Below, one piece after another: positions 8,444 through 20,930 of a DNA stretch of 64,000 nt. This stretch comes from Kitasatospora gansuensis. GTDB lineage: Bacteria; Actinomycetota; Actinomycetes; Streptomycetales; Streptomycetaceae. The stretch covers positions 1,860,001 to 1,924,000 of the forward strand of contig NZ_JACHJR010000001.1 of assembly GCF_014203705.1 (NCBI RefSeq), read 5' to 3'. Under the pieces are notes generated by a model, which saw only the letters and a list, made by a program, of their open reading frames with translations, searched no databases and had not been told where the DNA came from. A program made the translations under genes and the position numbers. Numbering within the stretch: position 1 is the stretch's first letter; every line of letters begins with the position of its first letter.

Positions 8444-9478
8444 ATGACCGACACTGAGATCAGCCGCCGCGGCGTGCTCGGGGCCGCAGTGGTCGCCGCC
8501 GCTGCCACGGCCGGTCTGGCATCCTCGGCCGAGGCGGCCACCGAATCCGCCGACGCCTGCCCCTACCCCGGAGTCATCACCGGCCACGCCGACTCCCTGC
8601 ACCCGGAGGGCATGGTCTGGGATCCCCGGCGCAAGGCCGTCCTGCTGAGCTCGACCCGGCACGGCACCGCCTCGATCCTGAAGTCCGACGGCTCGGTGAC
8701 CCCGCTGGTCAGCAACCCCGACCCGAAGATCGTCTCGACCGTCGGCATAGCCGTCGACGTCCACCGCAACCGGCTGCTGCTCGGCTACCACGACCTCGGC
8801 CTCGGCACCCGGTCCACCCCGGAGACCTACCTCAAGGAGTCCGGGCTCGGCGTGTTCGAGCTGAGCACCGGCCGCCAGCTGTTCCTGGTGGACCTCAGCC
8901 TCGGCGACGAGCCGATGCACGCCGCCGACCGGGTCGCCATCGACAAGGACGGCACCGCGTACGTCAGCGACCCCGCCGCCAACAAGATCTACAAGGTCAC
9001 CGTCGACGGCCAGGCCTCGGTGTTCGCCGACACCTCGGTGATCTCCCCCGGCTGGCAGCTGGGCACCGGCGCCGGCGTGATCGGTCTGCTGCTGCACCCG
9101 GCCGGCTTCCTGCTGACCCTGCAGTACAGCACCGGCCAGCTGGTCAAGATCCCGCTGAACGCCCCGCAGCAGGCCCACCCGGTCACGCTGGACCGTGCGA
9201 TCATCGGCGGCGACTCGATCGCCCTGCGCCCGGACGGCACCCTGCTGGTGGTCAGCAACAACCTGGCGAACCCGGACGGCATCGACGCGGTGATCGTGCT
9301 CCGCCCGACCGACCGCACCTGGTCCACCGCGCACGAGATCCAGCGGGTCGAGCCGTGGCCCGAGCGGCTGCCCACCGACGTGCTGGTCACCCCGCACGGC
9401 GACTACACGCTGAGTGGCCGTCCCGACCTGCTTTTCAAGGGCGAGACCACCGACGATTTCGTCCTGCACCGTATCTGA
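8444..9478 (+). CDS. Tat-exported SMP-30/gluconolactonase-like beta-propeller protein
   Basis: A 344-residue protein with an N-terminal twin-arginine signal (EISRRGVLGAAVVAAAATAG) ending near SAEAA, so it is folded before export. The start ATG 8444 follows AGGAGA by nine bases. The mature part has repeated short strands of the six-bladed propeller type: HPEGMVWDPRRKAVLLSS, VGIAVDVHRNRLLLGY, VAIDKDGTAYVSD, IALRPDGTLLVVSN. It resembles SMP-30/LRE-like proteins, which include metal-dependent lactonases and non-enzymatic propellers; I could not map the metal ligands. Position directly after the P450 with the shared upstream motif suggests a late extracytoplasmic step, such as product hydrolysis, cyclisation or binding. 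The role is inference. Confidence 0.75.
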   Translation: MTDTEISRRGVLGAAVVAAAATAGLASSAEAATESADACPYPGVITGHADSLHPEGMVWDPRRKAVLLSSTRHGTASILKSDGSVTPLVSNPDPKIVSTVGIAVDVHRNRLLLGYHDLGLGTRSTPETYLKESGLGVFELSTGRQLFLVDLSLGDEPMHAADRVAIDKDGTAYVSDPAANKIYKVTVDGQASVFADTSVISPGWQLGTGAGVIGLLLHPAGFLLTLQYSTGQLVKIPLNAPQQAHPVTLDRAIIGGDSIALRPDGTLLVVSNNLANPDGIDAVIVLRPTDRTWSTAHEIQRVEPWPERLPTDVLVTPHGDYTLSGRPDLLFKGETTDDFVLHRI

Positions 9479-9511
9479 CGGACCGCCTGAGAACAGCGCC
9501 GTAGAAATTGG

Positions 9512-9543
9512 ACCGGCGGTCGAGGAATTCCTCGACCGCCGGT
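9512..9543. terminator. Palindromic terminator
   Basis: Complementary 14-base arms around AATT form a perfect palindrome between the convergent beta-propeller and TetR genes; it can work in both directions. Confidence 0.85.
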
Positions 9544-9575
9544 TATTCGGCATTCTCTGAAGTTTTTCGTGGGGC

Positions 9576-10196
9576 TCAGATCTGAACGGGCTGAGGCTCC
9601 GGCAGAAGCGCGGTGTGCCAATTCACCATCGTGCGCAGGGCCAGGGTCAGATCACGCGCGGACGGGGCCCGGTCCGGATCCACCAGCAGCTGAGCCATCA
9701 CACCCGTGGCCAGCGCCTGGTAGAACGAACCGATCGCGTTCTGCCGCTCCTCGTCGAGCGGCTCGGCACTGTCGCCGGCGATGCTCTGGAACAGCTCGGC
9801 CATCGACTCGCGCCCTTGCTGGATGCCGTCGGCCAGTGCCGCCCGCAACTCGGGAACCCTGTCCACCTGCGCGAACACCTCGAAGCTGGCCAGCAGCAGC
9901 TGCCGGCGCGTGGTGTACTTCTCGACGATCTGAGCCCAGGCCGCCTCGAACCGCTCCAGCGGGTCGGCGCCGGGCCTCGGGTCCTCGACCGAGGTCGGCT
10001 GGTACTCCCCACCGGTGTCGTCCAGTGCCTCCAGGAGAGCGGCGTTGAGCAGCGCCTCCTTCGACCCGTAGTGGTAACCGATGGAGGCCAGGTTGGCCCC
10101 GGAAGCCGCGACGATGTCTCTGGTGGTCGTACGGCCGTAACCCTTTTCGATAAGGCACCGCTTGGCGCCCTCCAGCAGATCCTCACGATGTCCCAT
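9576..10196 (-). CDS. TetR-family transcriptional regulator
   Basis: A 206-residue regulator. The N-terminal helix-turn-helix is clear (GAKRCLIEKGYGRTTTRDIVAASGANLASIGYHYGSKEALL split over residues 10-50), with the typical YHYGSKE recognition-helix end. The ligand-binding half resembles the TetR_C families of actinobacteria with a long acidic helix (DPLERFEAAWAQIVEKY). It is convergent with the beta-propeller gene and marks the right edge of the polyketide region. Candidate operators are the CTGACGGAC..TCAG palindromes at 1155 and 10386. The effector may be the polyketide or an intermediate; this is inference. Confidence 0.9.
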   Translation of the reverse strand: MGHREDLLEGAKRCLIEKGYGRTTTRDIVAASGANLASIGYHYGSKEALLNAALLEALDDTGGEYQPTSVEDPRPGADPLERFEAAWAQIVEKYTTRRQLLLASFEVFAQVDRVPELRAALADGIQQGRESMAELFQSIAGDSAEPLDEERQNAIGSFYQALATGVMAQLLVDPDRAPSARDLTLALRTMVNWHTALLPEPQPVQI

Positions 10197-10385
10197 ACGG
10201 AAACTGTACCGGACGAAAAAGGGATCATTAATACACTTGACCGACCTTTGACCAATAGCTGGTATTCAACCCCCGTCGAGGATCCGAAAGAGGGGGGTTG
10301 CACTCTCCTTTCCACTACGGAGAGTCACCTGACCCGGCAGGCCGAGGGCGCCGGGCGGAGTGTCGTTCGTGATCCGACCACCGTT

Positions 10386-10400
10386 CTGACGGACCATCAG
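10386..10400. promoter_or_regulatory. CTGACGGAC..TCAG palindrome, second copy
   Basis: It differs from the core of the 1155-1171 palindrome in two central bases only. It lies in the 258-base gap between the TetR gene and the FG-GAP gene, about 190 bases upstream of the TetR start and 55 bases before the FG-GAP start. The same gap has a seven-base inverted repeat ACTCTCC...GGAGAGT at 10300-10323. Confidence 0.4.
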
Positions 10401-10454
10401 AGATGGTGACGGCCGGTGCGACCCGGCCGGGCCGGTGGCCGGGAGGAGAGCCGG

Positions 10455-14443
<3,989 letters not shown>

Positions 14444-14471
14444 GCACCGGAACGAGCCGCACAACTCGCTA

Positions 14472-14514
14472 ATGGTCCAGACCTATTGACGGGCCGTGCC
14501 ACCCCTCCTACGAT
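14472..14514 (+). promoter_or_regulatory. Chitinase promoter with DasR-like (dre) site
   Basis: TTGACG (14486-14491) and TACGAT (14509-14514) are 17 bases apart, a good vegetative promoter. Directly upstream, 14473-14484 reads TGGTCCAGACCT, matching 10 of 12 bases of the DasR site core TGGTCTAGACCA. DasR, the N-acetylglucosamine-responsive GntR regulator, controls chitinase genes in Streptomyces, so this is a likely operator. Confidence 0.75.
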
Positions 14515-14617
14515 CCGGTTCGGCACATCCCCACATGTCCCCACCTCACCCAGAGCCGGGCGTCGCGCCCCCACGCGTCGGTCATGTCCATGACGCTCGG
14601 CGGGAAGAAGGCACAGC

Positions 14618-16279
14618 ATGGTCCGTCGGAGGTCGCGCACCACACGTCTGCCGGGTGGTTTCCACCCGTCCCCCTGGAGGAGCTCCCTCGCCGGGGTGAG
14701 CGCGGCCGCCGTCATCGGAGCCGGCCTCGCCGCGGCCGGCTCCGTCACGGCCGGGGCCGCCACCCCCAACCTGGTGGCCAACCCCGGCTTCGAGAGCGGT
14801 CTCTCGGGCTGGACCTGCACCGCCAACTCCGGTGCGGCCGTCGGCAGTCCGGTCCGCTCCGGCGCCTCCGCGCTCAAGGCCACGCCCACCGGCCAGGACA
14901 ACGCGCAGTGCACCCAGACCATCAGCGTGCAGCCCAACTCCCAGTACACGCTGAGCGCTTACGTCCAGGGCAGCTACGTCTACCTGGGCGCCACCGGCAC
15001 CGGCCTCACCGGCACCACGTCCGCCTGGACGCCGAACAACGCCGCGTACGGCCAGCTCAGCGTCAGCTTCGCCACCGGGGCCAGCACCACCTCGGTGACC
15101 GTCTACCTGCACGGCTGGTACGGGCAGCCCACGTACTACGCGGACGACGTGTCGCTCACCGGCCCCGGCGGCAGCAGCCCCTCGCCGTCCACCAGCCCGT
15201 CGAGCAGCCCCTCCCCGAGCAGCAGCCCGTCGACCAGCCCGTCACCGTCCACGAGCCCGTCCACGAGCCCGTCGACCAGCCCCTCGCCGTCCACCAGCCC
15301 GTCCAGCACCCCGACCGGCGGCGACACCTGCGCCACGAAGCCCAAGCCGTCGGGCAAGGTCCTGCAGGGCTACTGGGAGAACTGGGACGGCGCCTCGAAC
15401 GGCGTCCACCCCGGCATGGGCTGGGTCCCCATCACGGACAGCCGGATCGCCGCGCACGGCTACAACGTCGTCAACGCCGCCTTCCCGGTGATCCTCTCGG
15501 ACGGCACCGTGCTGTGGCAGGACGGCATGGACGCCGGCGTCAAGGTCTCGACCCCCGCCGAGATGTGCCAGGCCAAGGCCGCCGGGGCGACCATCCTGAT
15601 GTCGATCGGCGGGGCCGCCGCGGGCATCGACCTGAGCTCCAGCACCGTCGCCGACAAGTTCGTGGCGACCGTCGTCCCGATCCTCAAGAAGTACAACTTC
15701 GACGGCATCGACATCGACATCGAGACCGGCCTGTCCGGCAGCGGCAACATCAACACGCTGTCCGCCTCCCAGGCCAACCTGATCCGCATCATCGACGGCG
15801 TGCTGGCCCAGATGCCCGCGGGCTTCGGCCTCACGATGGCCCCCGAGACCGCGTACGTCACCGGCGGCAGCGTCACCTACGGCTCGATCTGGGGCTCCTA
15901 CCTCCCGATCATCAAGAAGTACGCCGACAACGGCCGCCTGTGGTGGCTCAACATGCAGTACTACAACGGCAGCATGTACGGCTGCTCCGGCGACTCCTAC
16001 TCGGCCGGCACCGTCCAGGGCTTCACCGCGCAGACCACCTGCCTGAACAACGGCCTGGTCATCCAGGGCACCACCGTCAAGGTGCCCTACGACAAGCAGG
16101 TGCCCGGCCTGCCGGCCCAGTCCGGTGCCGGTGGTGGCTACATGGCGCCGAGCCTGGTCAGCCAGGCCTACAACTCCTTCGGCGGCCAGCTGAAGGGCCT
16201 GATGACCTGGTCGATCAACTGGGACGGCTCGAAGGGCTGGAGCTTCGGCGACAACGTCAAGGCCCTCCAGGGCCGTTGA
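14618..16279 (+). CDS. Secreted GH18 chitinase with N-terminal carbohydrate-binding module
   Basis: A 553-residue extracellular chitinase. Residues 1-47 are a long signal peptide with arginines followed by a hydrophobic core ending GAA. Residues about 50-180 are a beta-sandwich binding module (NLVANPGFESGLSGWTC ... YYADDVSLTG). A linker of repeated Ser-Pro/Thr follows (about 187-232). The catalytic TIM barrel has the GH18 signature DGIDIDIE, with the acid Glu at residue 369, plus ILMSIGGA before it and MTWSINWD near the end. The upstream DasR-like site and promoter fit chitin/GlcNAc control. It breaks chitin to oligomers for uptake. The neighbouring genes are unrelated. Confidence 0.94.
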   Translation: MVRRRSRTTRLPGGFHPSPWRSSLAGVSAAAVIGAGLAAAGSVTAGAATPNLVANPGFESGLSGWTCTANSGAAVGSPVRSGASALKATPTGQDNAQCTQTISVQPNSQYTLSAYVQGSYVYLGATGTGLTGTTSAWTPNNAAYGQLSVSFATGASTTSVTVYLHGWYGQPTYYADDVSLTGPGGSSPSPSTSPSSSPSPSSSPSTSPSPSTSPSTSPSTSPSPSTSPSSTPTGGDTCATKPKPSGKVLQGYWENWDGASNGVHPGMGWVPITDSRIAAHGYNVVNAAFPVILSDGTVLWQDGMDAGVKVSTPAEMCQAKAAGATILMSIGGAAAGIDLSSSTVADKFVATVVPILKKYNFDGIDIDIETGLSGSGNINTLSASQANLIRIIDGVLAQMPAGFGLTMAPETAYVTGGSVTYGSIWGSYLPIIKKYADNGRLWWLNMQYYNGSMYGCSGDSYSAGTVQGFTAQTTCLNNGLVIQGTTVKVPYDKQVPGLPAQSGAGGGYMAPSLVSQAYNSFGGQLKGLMTWSINWDGSKGWSFGDNVKALQGR

Positions 16280-16355
16280 TGACGCCCCGCTGATCCCCGG
16301 GGGTCGCCATCAGCCCGCTCCGGTGGGCGATGGCGACCCCCGGACCCGCGCGTCG

Positions 16356-16379
16356 CTGGACGATCCGTCCAGTCCGGAC
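16356..16379. promoter_or_regulatory. Nested palindromes before YheO-type regulator
   Basis: CTGGAC and GTCCAG (16356-16372) are inverted arms around five bases, overlapped by GTCCGGAC (16372-16379); a further CAGTCCAG stands just before the start codon. This may be the binding site for autoregulation of the regulator at 16393. Confidence 0.4.
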
Positions 16380-16392
16380 GTACAGTCCAGCC

Positions 16393-17040
16393 ATGAGGAA
16401 GACCACGGAGGACCCCCGGGTACGGATGTGGGGCCCGGTGTGCGAGGCCGTCGCGCTGCTGCTCGGCCCGTACGCCGAGGTGGTGCTGCACGATCCCGAC
16501 ACCGACCGGGTGCTGCAGGTCTGGCACCCGCTCACCCCCCGCCGGGCCGGTGACCCGTCCCTGCTCGGCGAGTTGGACGCGCTGGACCCGGCGGGCCGGG
16601 ACGTCTACGGCCCGTACGAGAAACTGCTCGCCGACGGCCGAAGGCTGTCCTCGGTCAGCGCCGTGCTGCGCGACGGGGACGGTCGCGCGGCGGCGGTGCT
16701 CTGCGTCAACCTCGACCGCACGCCGCTGGAGCGGGCCGCCGCCGTCCTGTCCGCCTTCGGGGCGCCGACCGTGCGGCGGCCGGAGCCGCTGTTCGAGCAG
16801 GACTGGTCCGAGCGCATCCAGCACGCGGTCGGCGGCTACGTCCGCGAGCACGGCCGCCCGGTCGAGCGGCTCACCCGGCAGGACCGGCTGGCCGTGCTGG
16901 CCGAGCTGGAGCAGGCCGGGGTGTTCGCGGTCCGCCGGGCCGCCCCCGCCGTCGCCGAGGCCCTCCGGGTGTCCCGGTCCACCGTCTACGCCCTGCTGAC
17001 CGAGCTCAGGGCGGCCCCCTCCGAAGGACTGGCGCCATGA
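16393..17040 (+). CDS. YheO/DauR-type PAS-HTH transcriptional regulator
   Basis: A 215-residue regulator. The N-terminal half is a YheO-like PAS domain (GPVCEAVALLLGPYAEVVLHD ... YGPYEKLLADGRRLSSVSAVLRDGDGRAAAVLCVNLD split over residues 14-108). The C-terminal 65 residues are a DauR-like helix-turn-helix (RLAVLAELEQAGVF, then VAEALRVSRSTVYALLTEL). Its stop overlaps the start of the aminotransferase gene (ATGA), so they form one operon. Known relatives regulate D-amino-acid catabolism, so an amino-acid-responsive role is plausible here. Confidence 0.88.
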   Translation: MRKTTEDPRVRMWGPVCEAVALLLGPYAEVVLHDPDTDRVLQVWHPLTPRRAGDPSLLGELDALDPAGRDVYGPYEKLLADGRRLSSVSAVLRDGDGRAAAVLCVNLDRTPLERAAAVLSAFGAPTVRRPEPLFEQDWSERIQHAVGGYVREHGRPVERLTRQDRLAVLAELEQAGVFAVRRAAPAVAEALRVSRSTVYALLTELRAAPSEGLAP

Positions 17041-18176
17041 CCCGACTGCCCGACTTCCGGCTCGAAACCTACTTCTCCCGCTGGGAGTTCACCGCCCGGC
17101 ACCACCTGACCGCCTCCGACGTCGAGACCATGACGCTGAGCGAACTGCTCGCGCTGGCCGACGACCGGGACCGCGACGCCTTCGAGCACCTCTCGCTCGG
17201 CTACACCGAGACCTTCGGCGACCCCGGCCTGCGCGAGGCGATCGCCGCCACGTACGACCTGGCGGGCCCGGACGACGTGATCTGCTTCGCCGGCGCCGAG
17301 GAGGCGCTCTACCTGGCGATGAACGTGCTGCTCGGGCCCGGCGACCACGCCGTGGTGGTGACCCCGAACTACCAGGCCGCCGAGACCGTCCCGCTGGCCC
17401 TCTGCGAGGTCACCGGCGTGGCCCTGGACCCGGACCTGGACTGGGCGTTGGACCTCGACCGGGTCCGGGACGCGCTGCGCCCGAACACCCGGGTGCTGTC
17501 GGTCAACTTCCCCAACAACCCCACCGGCAAGGTGATCGACGCCGCCGACTTCGCGGCCCTGGTGCGGCTCTGCGACGAGCGCGGCATCCACCTGTTCAGC
17601 GACGAGGTCTACCGCGGCCTGGAGCGCGACCCCGCCCGCACCCTCCCGCAGGCCGCCGACCTCTCACCGCACGCCCTCTCCCTGAACGTCACCTCCAAGG
17701 CGCTCGGCCTGCCGGGCCTGCGGATCGGCTGGATCGCCTGCCGCGACCGCGAGTTGAGGTCCCGGCTGGAGCGGGCCAAGCACTACACCACGATCTGCAA
17801 CTCGGCCCCCAGCGAGGTGTTGGCCCGGATCGCCCTCAAGGCCCGCGACACCATCCTCGACCGCAACCGGGCGCTGCTGGCGGCCAACCTCCCCGCCTTC
17901 GAGGCGTTCTTCGCCGACGCCGACTTCGCCGAGCTCTTCGACTGGCAGGCGCCCGACGGCGGTTGCGTCGCCTATCCGCGCTACTTGGGCGCCGAGGGAG
18001 TGGAGACCTTCTGCACCCGGCTGGTCGAGGAGGCCGGGGTGCTGCTGCTGCCCGCGAGCATCTACCGCTCCGAGCTGACTCCCTCCCCCACCGACCGGTT
18101 CCGGATCGGCCTCGGCCGCCGGGCCCCGGAGGACGGGCTCGCGGCGCTGGCGGACTGGCTCCGCACCAAGCGCTGA
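17037..18176 (+). CDS. PLP-dependent class I/II aminotransferase
   Basis: A 379-residue fold-type I aminotransferase, translationally coupled to the YheO-type regulator by a four-base overlap. Landmarks are LGYTETFGDPGLREAIA, the Asn in FPNNPTGKVI, the Asp/Tyr in FSDEVYRGLE, the PLP Schiff-base lysine at about residue 221 (NVTSKALGLPGLRIGW), and the substrate-carboxylate Arg in DRFRIGLGR. The N-terminus (RLETYFSRWEFTARHHLTASD) is a variant found in capreomycidine synthase-like and related aminotransferases. With the regulator it probably forms an amino-acid catabolic unit. The substrate is unknown. Confidence 0.9.
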   Translation: MTRLPDFRLETYFSRWEFTARHHLTASDVETMTLSELLALADDRDRDAFEHLSLGYTETFGDPGLREAIAATYDLAGPDDVICFAGAEEALYLAMNVLLGPGDHAVVVTPNYQAAETVPLALCEVTGVALDPDLDWALDLDRVRDALRPNTRVLSVNFPNNPTGKVIDAADFAALVRLCDERGIHLFSDEVYRGLERDPARTLPQAADLSPHALSLNVTSKALGLPGLRIGWIACRDRELRSRLERAKHYTTICNSAPSEVLARIALKARDTILDRNRALLAANLPAFEAFFADADFAELFDWQAPDGGCVAYPRYLGAEGVETFCTRLVEEAGVLLLPASIYRSELTPSPTDRFRIGLGRRAPEDGLAALADWLRTKR

Positions 18177-18185
18177 GACGACGAC

Positions 18186-18213
18186 GGTGGCCCACCCGTA
18201 CGGGTGGGCCACC
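18186..18213. terminator. Perfect palindrome terminator
   Basis: A 28-base perfect palindrome (GGTGGCCCACCCG and its complement) ten bases after the aminotransferase stop and five bases after the convergent MetE-like gene; bidirectional. Confidence 0.85.
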
Positions 18214-18218
18214 CTGCG

Positions 18219-19283
18219 TCAGAGGCCGAGCGCCGCCGCCGCCAGCGCGGTCCCCTGCACCCGGGCCGCGATCTTGGCGAAGGCCAGGTCGCGCGAGGTC
18301 GAGGTGTCGTCGGCGAACGGCGCGAAGCCGCAGTCGTCGGTGGTGCCCAACTGCTCCACCGGGATGTACCGGGCCGCCTGCAGCACCCGGTCGCGGACCT
18401 GCTCCGCGGTCTCCACCACGGGATCGATCGGGTCGGTCACCCCGACGAACACCCGGATGCCCGGCCGGAGTTGATCGGCGATGATGCCGAGCACCCGCTC
18501 CGGGTCGGCCTCGCTGGCCAGCTGGACGTAGAAGTTGCCGACGTGCAGCTGGAACAGCTTGGGCAGCAGCTCGGCGTAGTCGATGTCCAGGCTGTGGGTG
18601 GAGTCGTGGTCACCGCCCGGGCAGGTGTGCACGCCCAGCCGCGCCTTCTGCTCGGCGTCGAACCGGTCGAGCACGCTGTTGTTGAGCGCGATGAAGTCGT
18701 CCAGCACGGACCCGGACGGGTCGAGCTTGAGCGACAACCGACCCTCGGTGAAGTCCAGTTGGACGCTGTGCGCACCCGCATCCAGGCAGCCCCGGATGTC
18801 GGCCTCGGCCTCGTCCGCCAGATCGCTCAGGAACGCCTCGCGCGAGTAACCGGCGATCGGATCGGCCGGGTAGAGCAGGCTGAGCGCGGACGGCGCGATC
18901 ACCGCCTGCTTGACCGGCAGACCGGTGTGCCGCTTGGCGTCCCGCAGGTAGCTGGACGCGCCGACCTGGTAGCGGAACGGCCCGCCGGTCAGCTTCGGCA
19001 GCTGCCGGGTGTGGCCGTCGGCGAACGGAATGACGGCACCGTCCGCGGCGAGGGTGGCCAGCCCCGCCAAGGGATAGGTGACGAAGCTGGGCTTGGCCTG
19101 CTCCCCGTCCACCAGGACGGGGCTGCCCAGGCTCTCCAGTTTGGCCAGCGTCTCGGCCGTGGCCTGTTCCTGAAGCTTCGTCAGATCTGCTGCGTCCAGC
19201 CGCCCTTCGGCATGCTGAGCCAGGGCCTCCAGCAAGGCACGCGGTCGCGGGATACTACCGATCGGCTCCGTGGGGATACTCAT
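18219..19283 (-). CDS. MetE C-terminal-like (cobalamin-independent methionine synthase family) protein
   Basis: A 354-residue single-domain TIM barrel related to the catalytic half of MetE. It starts at ATG 19283 (MSIPTEPIGSIPRP); upstream frame is spurious. Zinc-ligand candidates are His and Cys in GVHTCPGGDHD and Cys in TTDDCGFAP. Where full MetE has a zinc-binding Glu (IEASRS), this protein reads FYVQLAS, so one ligand may differ. Such short proteins occur alone in actinomycetes and may transfer methyl groups from an unusual donor. No folate or methionine gene is adjacent. The function is uncertain; it may not be a true methionine synthase. Confidence 0.8.
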   Translation of the reverse strand: MSIPTEPIGSIPRPRALLEALAQHAEGRLDAADLTKLQEQATAETLAKLESLGSPVLVDGEQAKPSFVTYPLAGLATLAADGAVIPFADGHTRQLPKLTGGPFRYQVGASSYLRDAKRHTGLPVKQAVIAPSALSLLYPADPIAGYSREAFLSDLADEAEADIRGCLDAGAHSVQLDFTEGRLSLKLDPSGSVLDDFIALNNSVLDRFDAEQKARLGVHTCPGGDHDSTHSLDIDYAELLPKLFQLHVGNFYVQLASEADPERVLGIIADQLRPGIRVFVGVTDPIDPVVETAEQVRDRVLQAARYIPVEQLGTTDDCGFAPFADDTSTSRDLAFAKIAARVQGTALAAAALGL

Positions 19284-19485
19284 GGCGACGACCGTAGGAA
19301 GCGCCGCCGCCCCGCGCAACAAGGCATGGATCGCACCCGTCCGGTCCGAACACCCACCGGAGCCCGCCCGCACCCCGGCAACACCGCAGGTCGGACGGGC
19401 CGTCAGGGGTCGCATCGGGGAGCCGGCCGGGCGGACACCGTCGACAAAAGTTCACCAATCAGGGGCGTTCCGGAGCGAAGTCGGT

Positions 19486-19890
19486 TCACAACACGATCGG
19501 GTGTCCTATAGTCGCGTCCACATGACCGGGGATCTCCTCGTGCCGGTCGCCGACCGTGAGGGTGCCGGTCGGCTCGAACATCAGGATCGAGGCACCCGAG
19601 GGAGCGACCGGCCGGTGCTCGGTGCCTCGGGGGACGGTGAAGACGGCGCCCTTCGGCAGCACCACGGTGCGCTCACCGGCGGGCTCGCGCAGCGAGATGT
19701 GCAACTCGCCTTCGAGCACCAGGAAGAACTCGTCGGTGTGGTCGTGGGCGTGCCAGACGTGCTCGCCGTGCATCTTGGCGATCCGGACGTCGTAGTCGTT
19801 GACGCGGGTGACGATCCGGGGGCTCCAGAGGGTGTCGAAGGAGGCCAGCGCCGTGCCGAGGTCGATCGGTGTGGTGGTCATGCGGCCCAT
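19486..19890 (-). CDS. Cupin-domain protein
   Basis: A 134-residue small beta-barrel protein with the metal-binding cupin motif 1, WHAHDHTDEFFLVLEG (His-X-His, then Glu), and the second motif PRGTEHRP. It may start three codons later at ATG 19881. It is divergent from the GlxA-type regulator at 19935 with only 44 bases between, so that regulator probably controls it. It is likely a sensor or a simple dioxygenase or isomerase; the substrate is unknown. Confidence 0.85.
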   Translation of the reverse strand: MGRMTTTPIDLGTALASFDTLWSPRIVTRVNDYDVRIAKMHGEHVWHAHDHTDEFFLVLEGELHISLREPAGERTVVLPKGAVFTVPRGTEHRPVAPSGASILMFEPTGTLTVGDRHEEIPGHVDATIGHPIVL

Positions 19891-19934
19891 CCTGGCCCTT
19901 GGCGGACCGGCCGCGTGAGTGCTAGGAATCGCAC

Positions 19935-20915
19935 ATGCCGCAAGAATCCTCGCAGCCGCGTCCGCACCGGGTGGTCGTCATCGTGGACCAGAACTCCAAC
20001 CCGTTCGAACTCGGCTGCGCCACCGAGGTGTTCGGCCTCCGCCGACCCGAAATCGGGCGCGACCTCTACGAGTTCAGGCTCTGCTCACCCGCGCCGCGCA
20101 CCCTGATGCGGGACGGCTTCTTCACCCTCACCGGCGTGGCCGGGCTGGCGGCCGCCGAGACGGCGGACACCCTGATCGTGCCCAACCGGCCTGACACCGA
20201 CGTACCGCGCCGCCCGGCCGTGCTCGCCGCCGTCCGGCGGGCGCACGCCCGCGGGGCGCGGCTGGTCGGCTTCTGCAGCGGCGCCTTCACGCTGGCCGAG
20301 GCCGGGGTCCTGGACGGCCGCCGGGCCACCGCGCACTGGCAGTGGGCGGACTCCTTCCGGGCCAGGTTCCCGGCCGTCCGGCTGGAGTCCGACGTGCTGT
20401 TCGTCGACGACGGCGACATCCTCACCTCGGCCGGCAGCGCCGCCGCCCTCGACCTCGGCCTGCACCTGGTCCGGCGCGACCACGGCGCCGAGGTCGCCAA
20501 CTCGGTCAGCCGCCGGCTGGTCTTCGCCGCCCACCGGGACGGCGGGCAACGGCAGTTCGTCGAACGGCCGGTCCCCGATCTGCCGGACGAATCGCTCGCC
20601 CCCGTGCTGGCCTGGGCCCAGGAACGGCTGGACGAACCGCTGACGGTGGCCGACCTCGCGGCCCGCGCCGCGGTCAGCCCGGCCACCCTGCACCGGCGCT
20701 TCCGCACCGAGCTCGGCACCACTCCACTGGTCTGGCTCACCGGCGAACGCCTCACCCTGGCCCGCCGCCTGATCGAACGGGGCGAGTCCGGCTTCGACGC
20801 GGTGGCCCGGCACAGCGGCCTCGGCACCGCCGCCAACCTGCGCGCCCTGCTCCGCCGCGAGACCGGCCTCAACCCGCAGGACTACCGCCGCCGCTTCGGT
20901 CCGACCCCCGCCTGA
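19935..20915 (+). CDS. GlxA-type AraC-family transcriptional activator
   Basis: A 326-residue regulator: an N-terminal DJ-1/PfpI amidase-like domain (RVVVIVDQNSNPFELGCATEVFG; the nucleophile-elbow region reads GFCSGAFTLAEAG) followed by a C-terminal AraC double helix-turn-helix (ADLAARAAVSPATLHRRFRTELG and FDAVARHSGLGTAANLRALLRRETG). It is divergent from the cupin gene, its most likely target. GlxA-like proteins respond to nitrogenous small molecules in several actinomycetes; the inducer here is not known. Confidence 0.9.
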   Translation: MPQESSQPRPHRVVVIVDQNSNPFELGCATEVFGLRRPEIGRDLYEFRLCSPAPRTLMRDGFFTLTGVAGLAAAETADTLIVPNRPDTDVPRRPAVLAAVRRAHARGARLVGFCSGAFTLAEAGVLDGRRATAHWQWADSFRARFPAVRLESDVLFVDDGDILTSAGSAAALDLGLHLVRRDHGAEVANSVSRRLVFAAHRDGGQRQFVERPVPDLPDESLAPVLAWAQERLDEPLTVADLAARAAVSPATLHRRFRTELGTTPLVWLTGERLTLARRLIERGESGFDAVARHSGLGTAANLRALLRRETGLNPQDYRRRFGPTPA

Positions 20916-20930
20916 TCCCTCGTCAGCCGA

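Noticed and set aside
15165..15315. Short tandem repeats that might suggest a CRISPR-like array
   Set aside because: They encode the Ser/Pro/Thr linker of the chitinase in frame.
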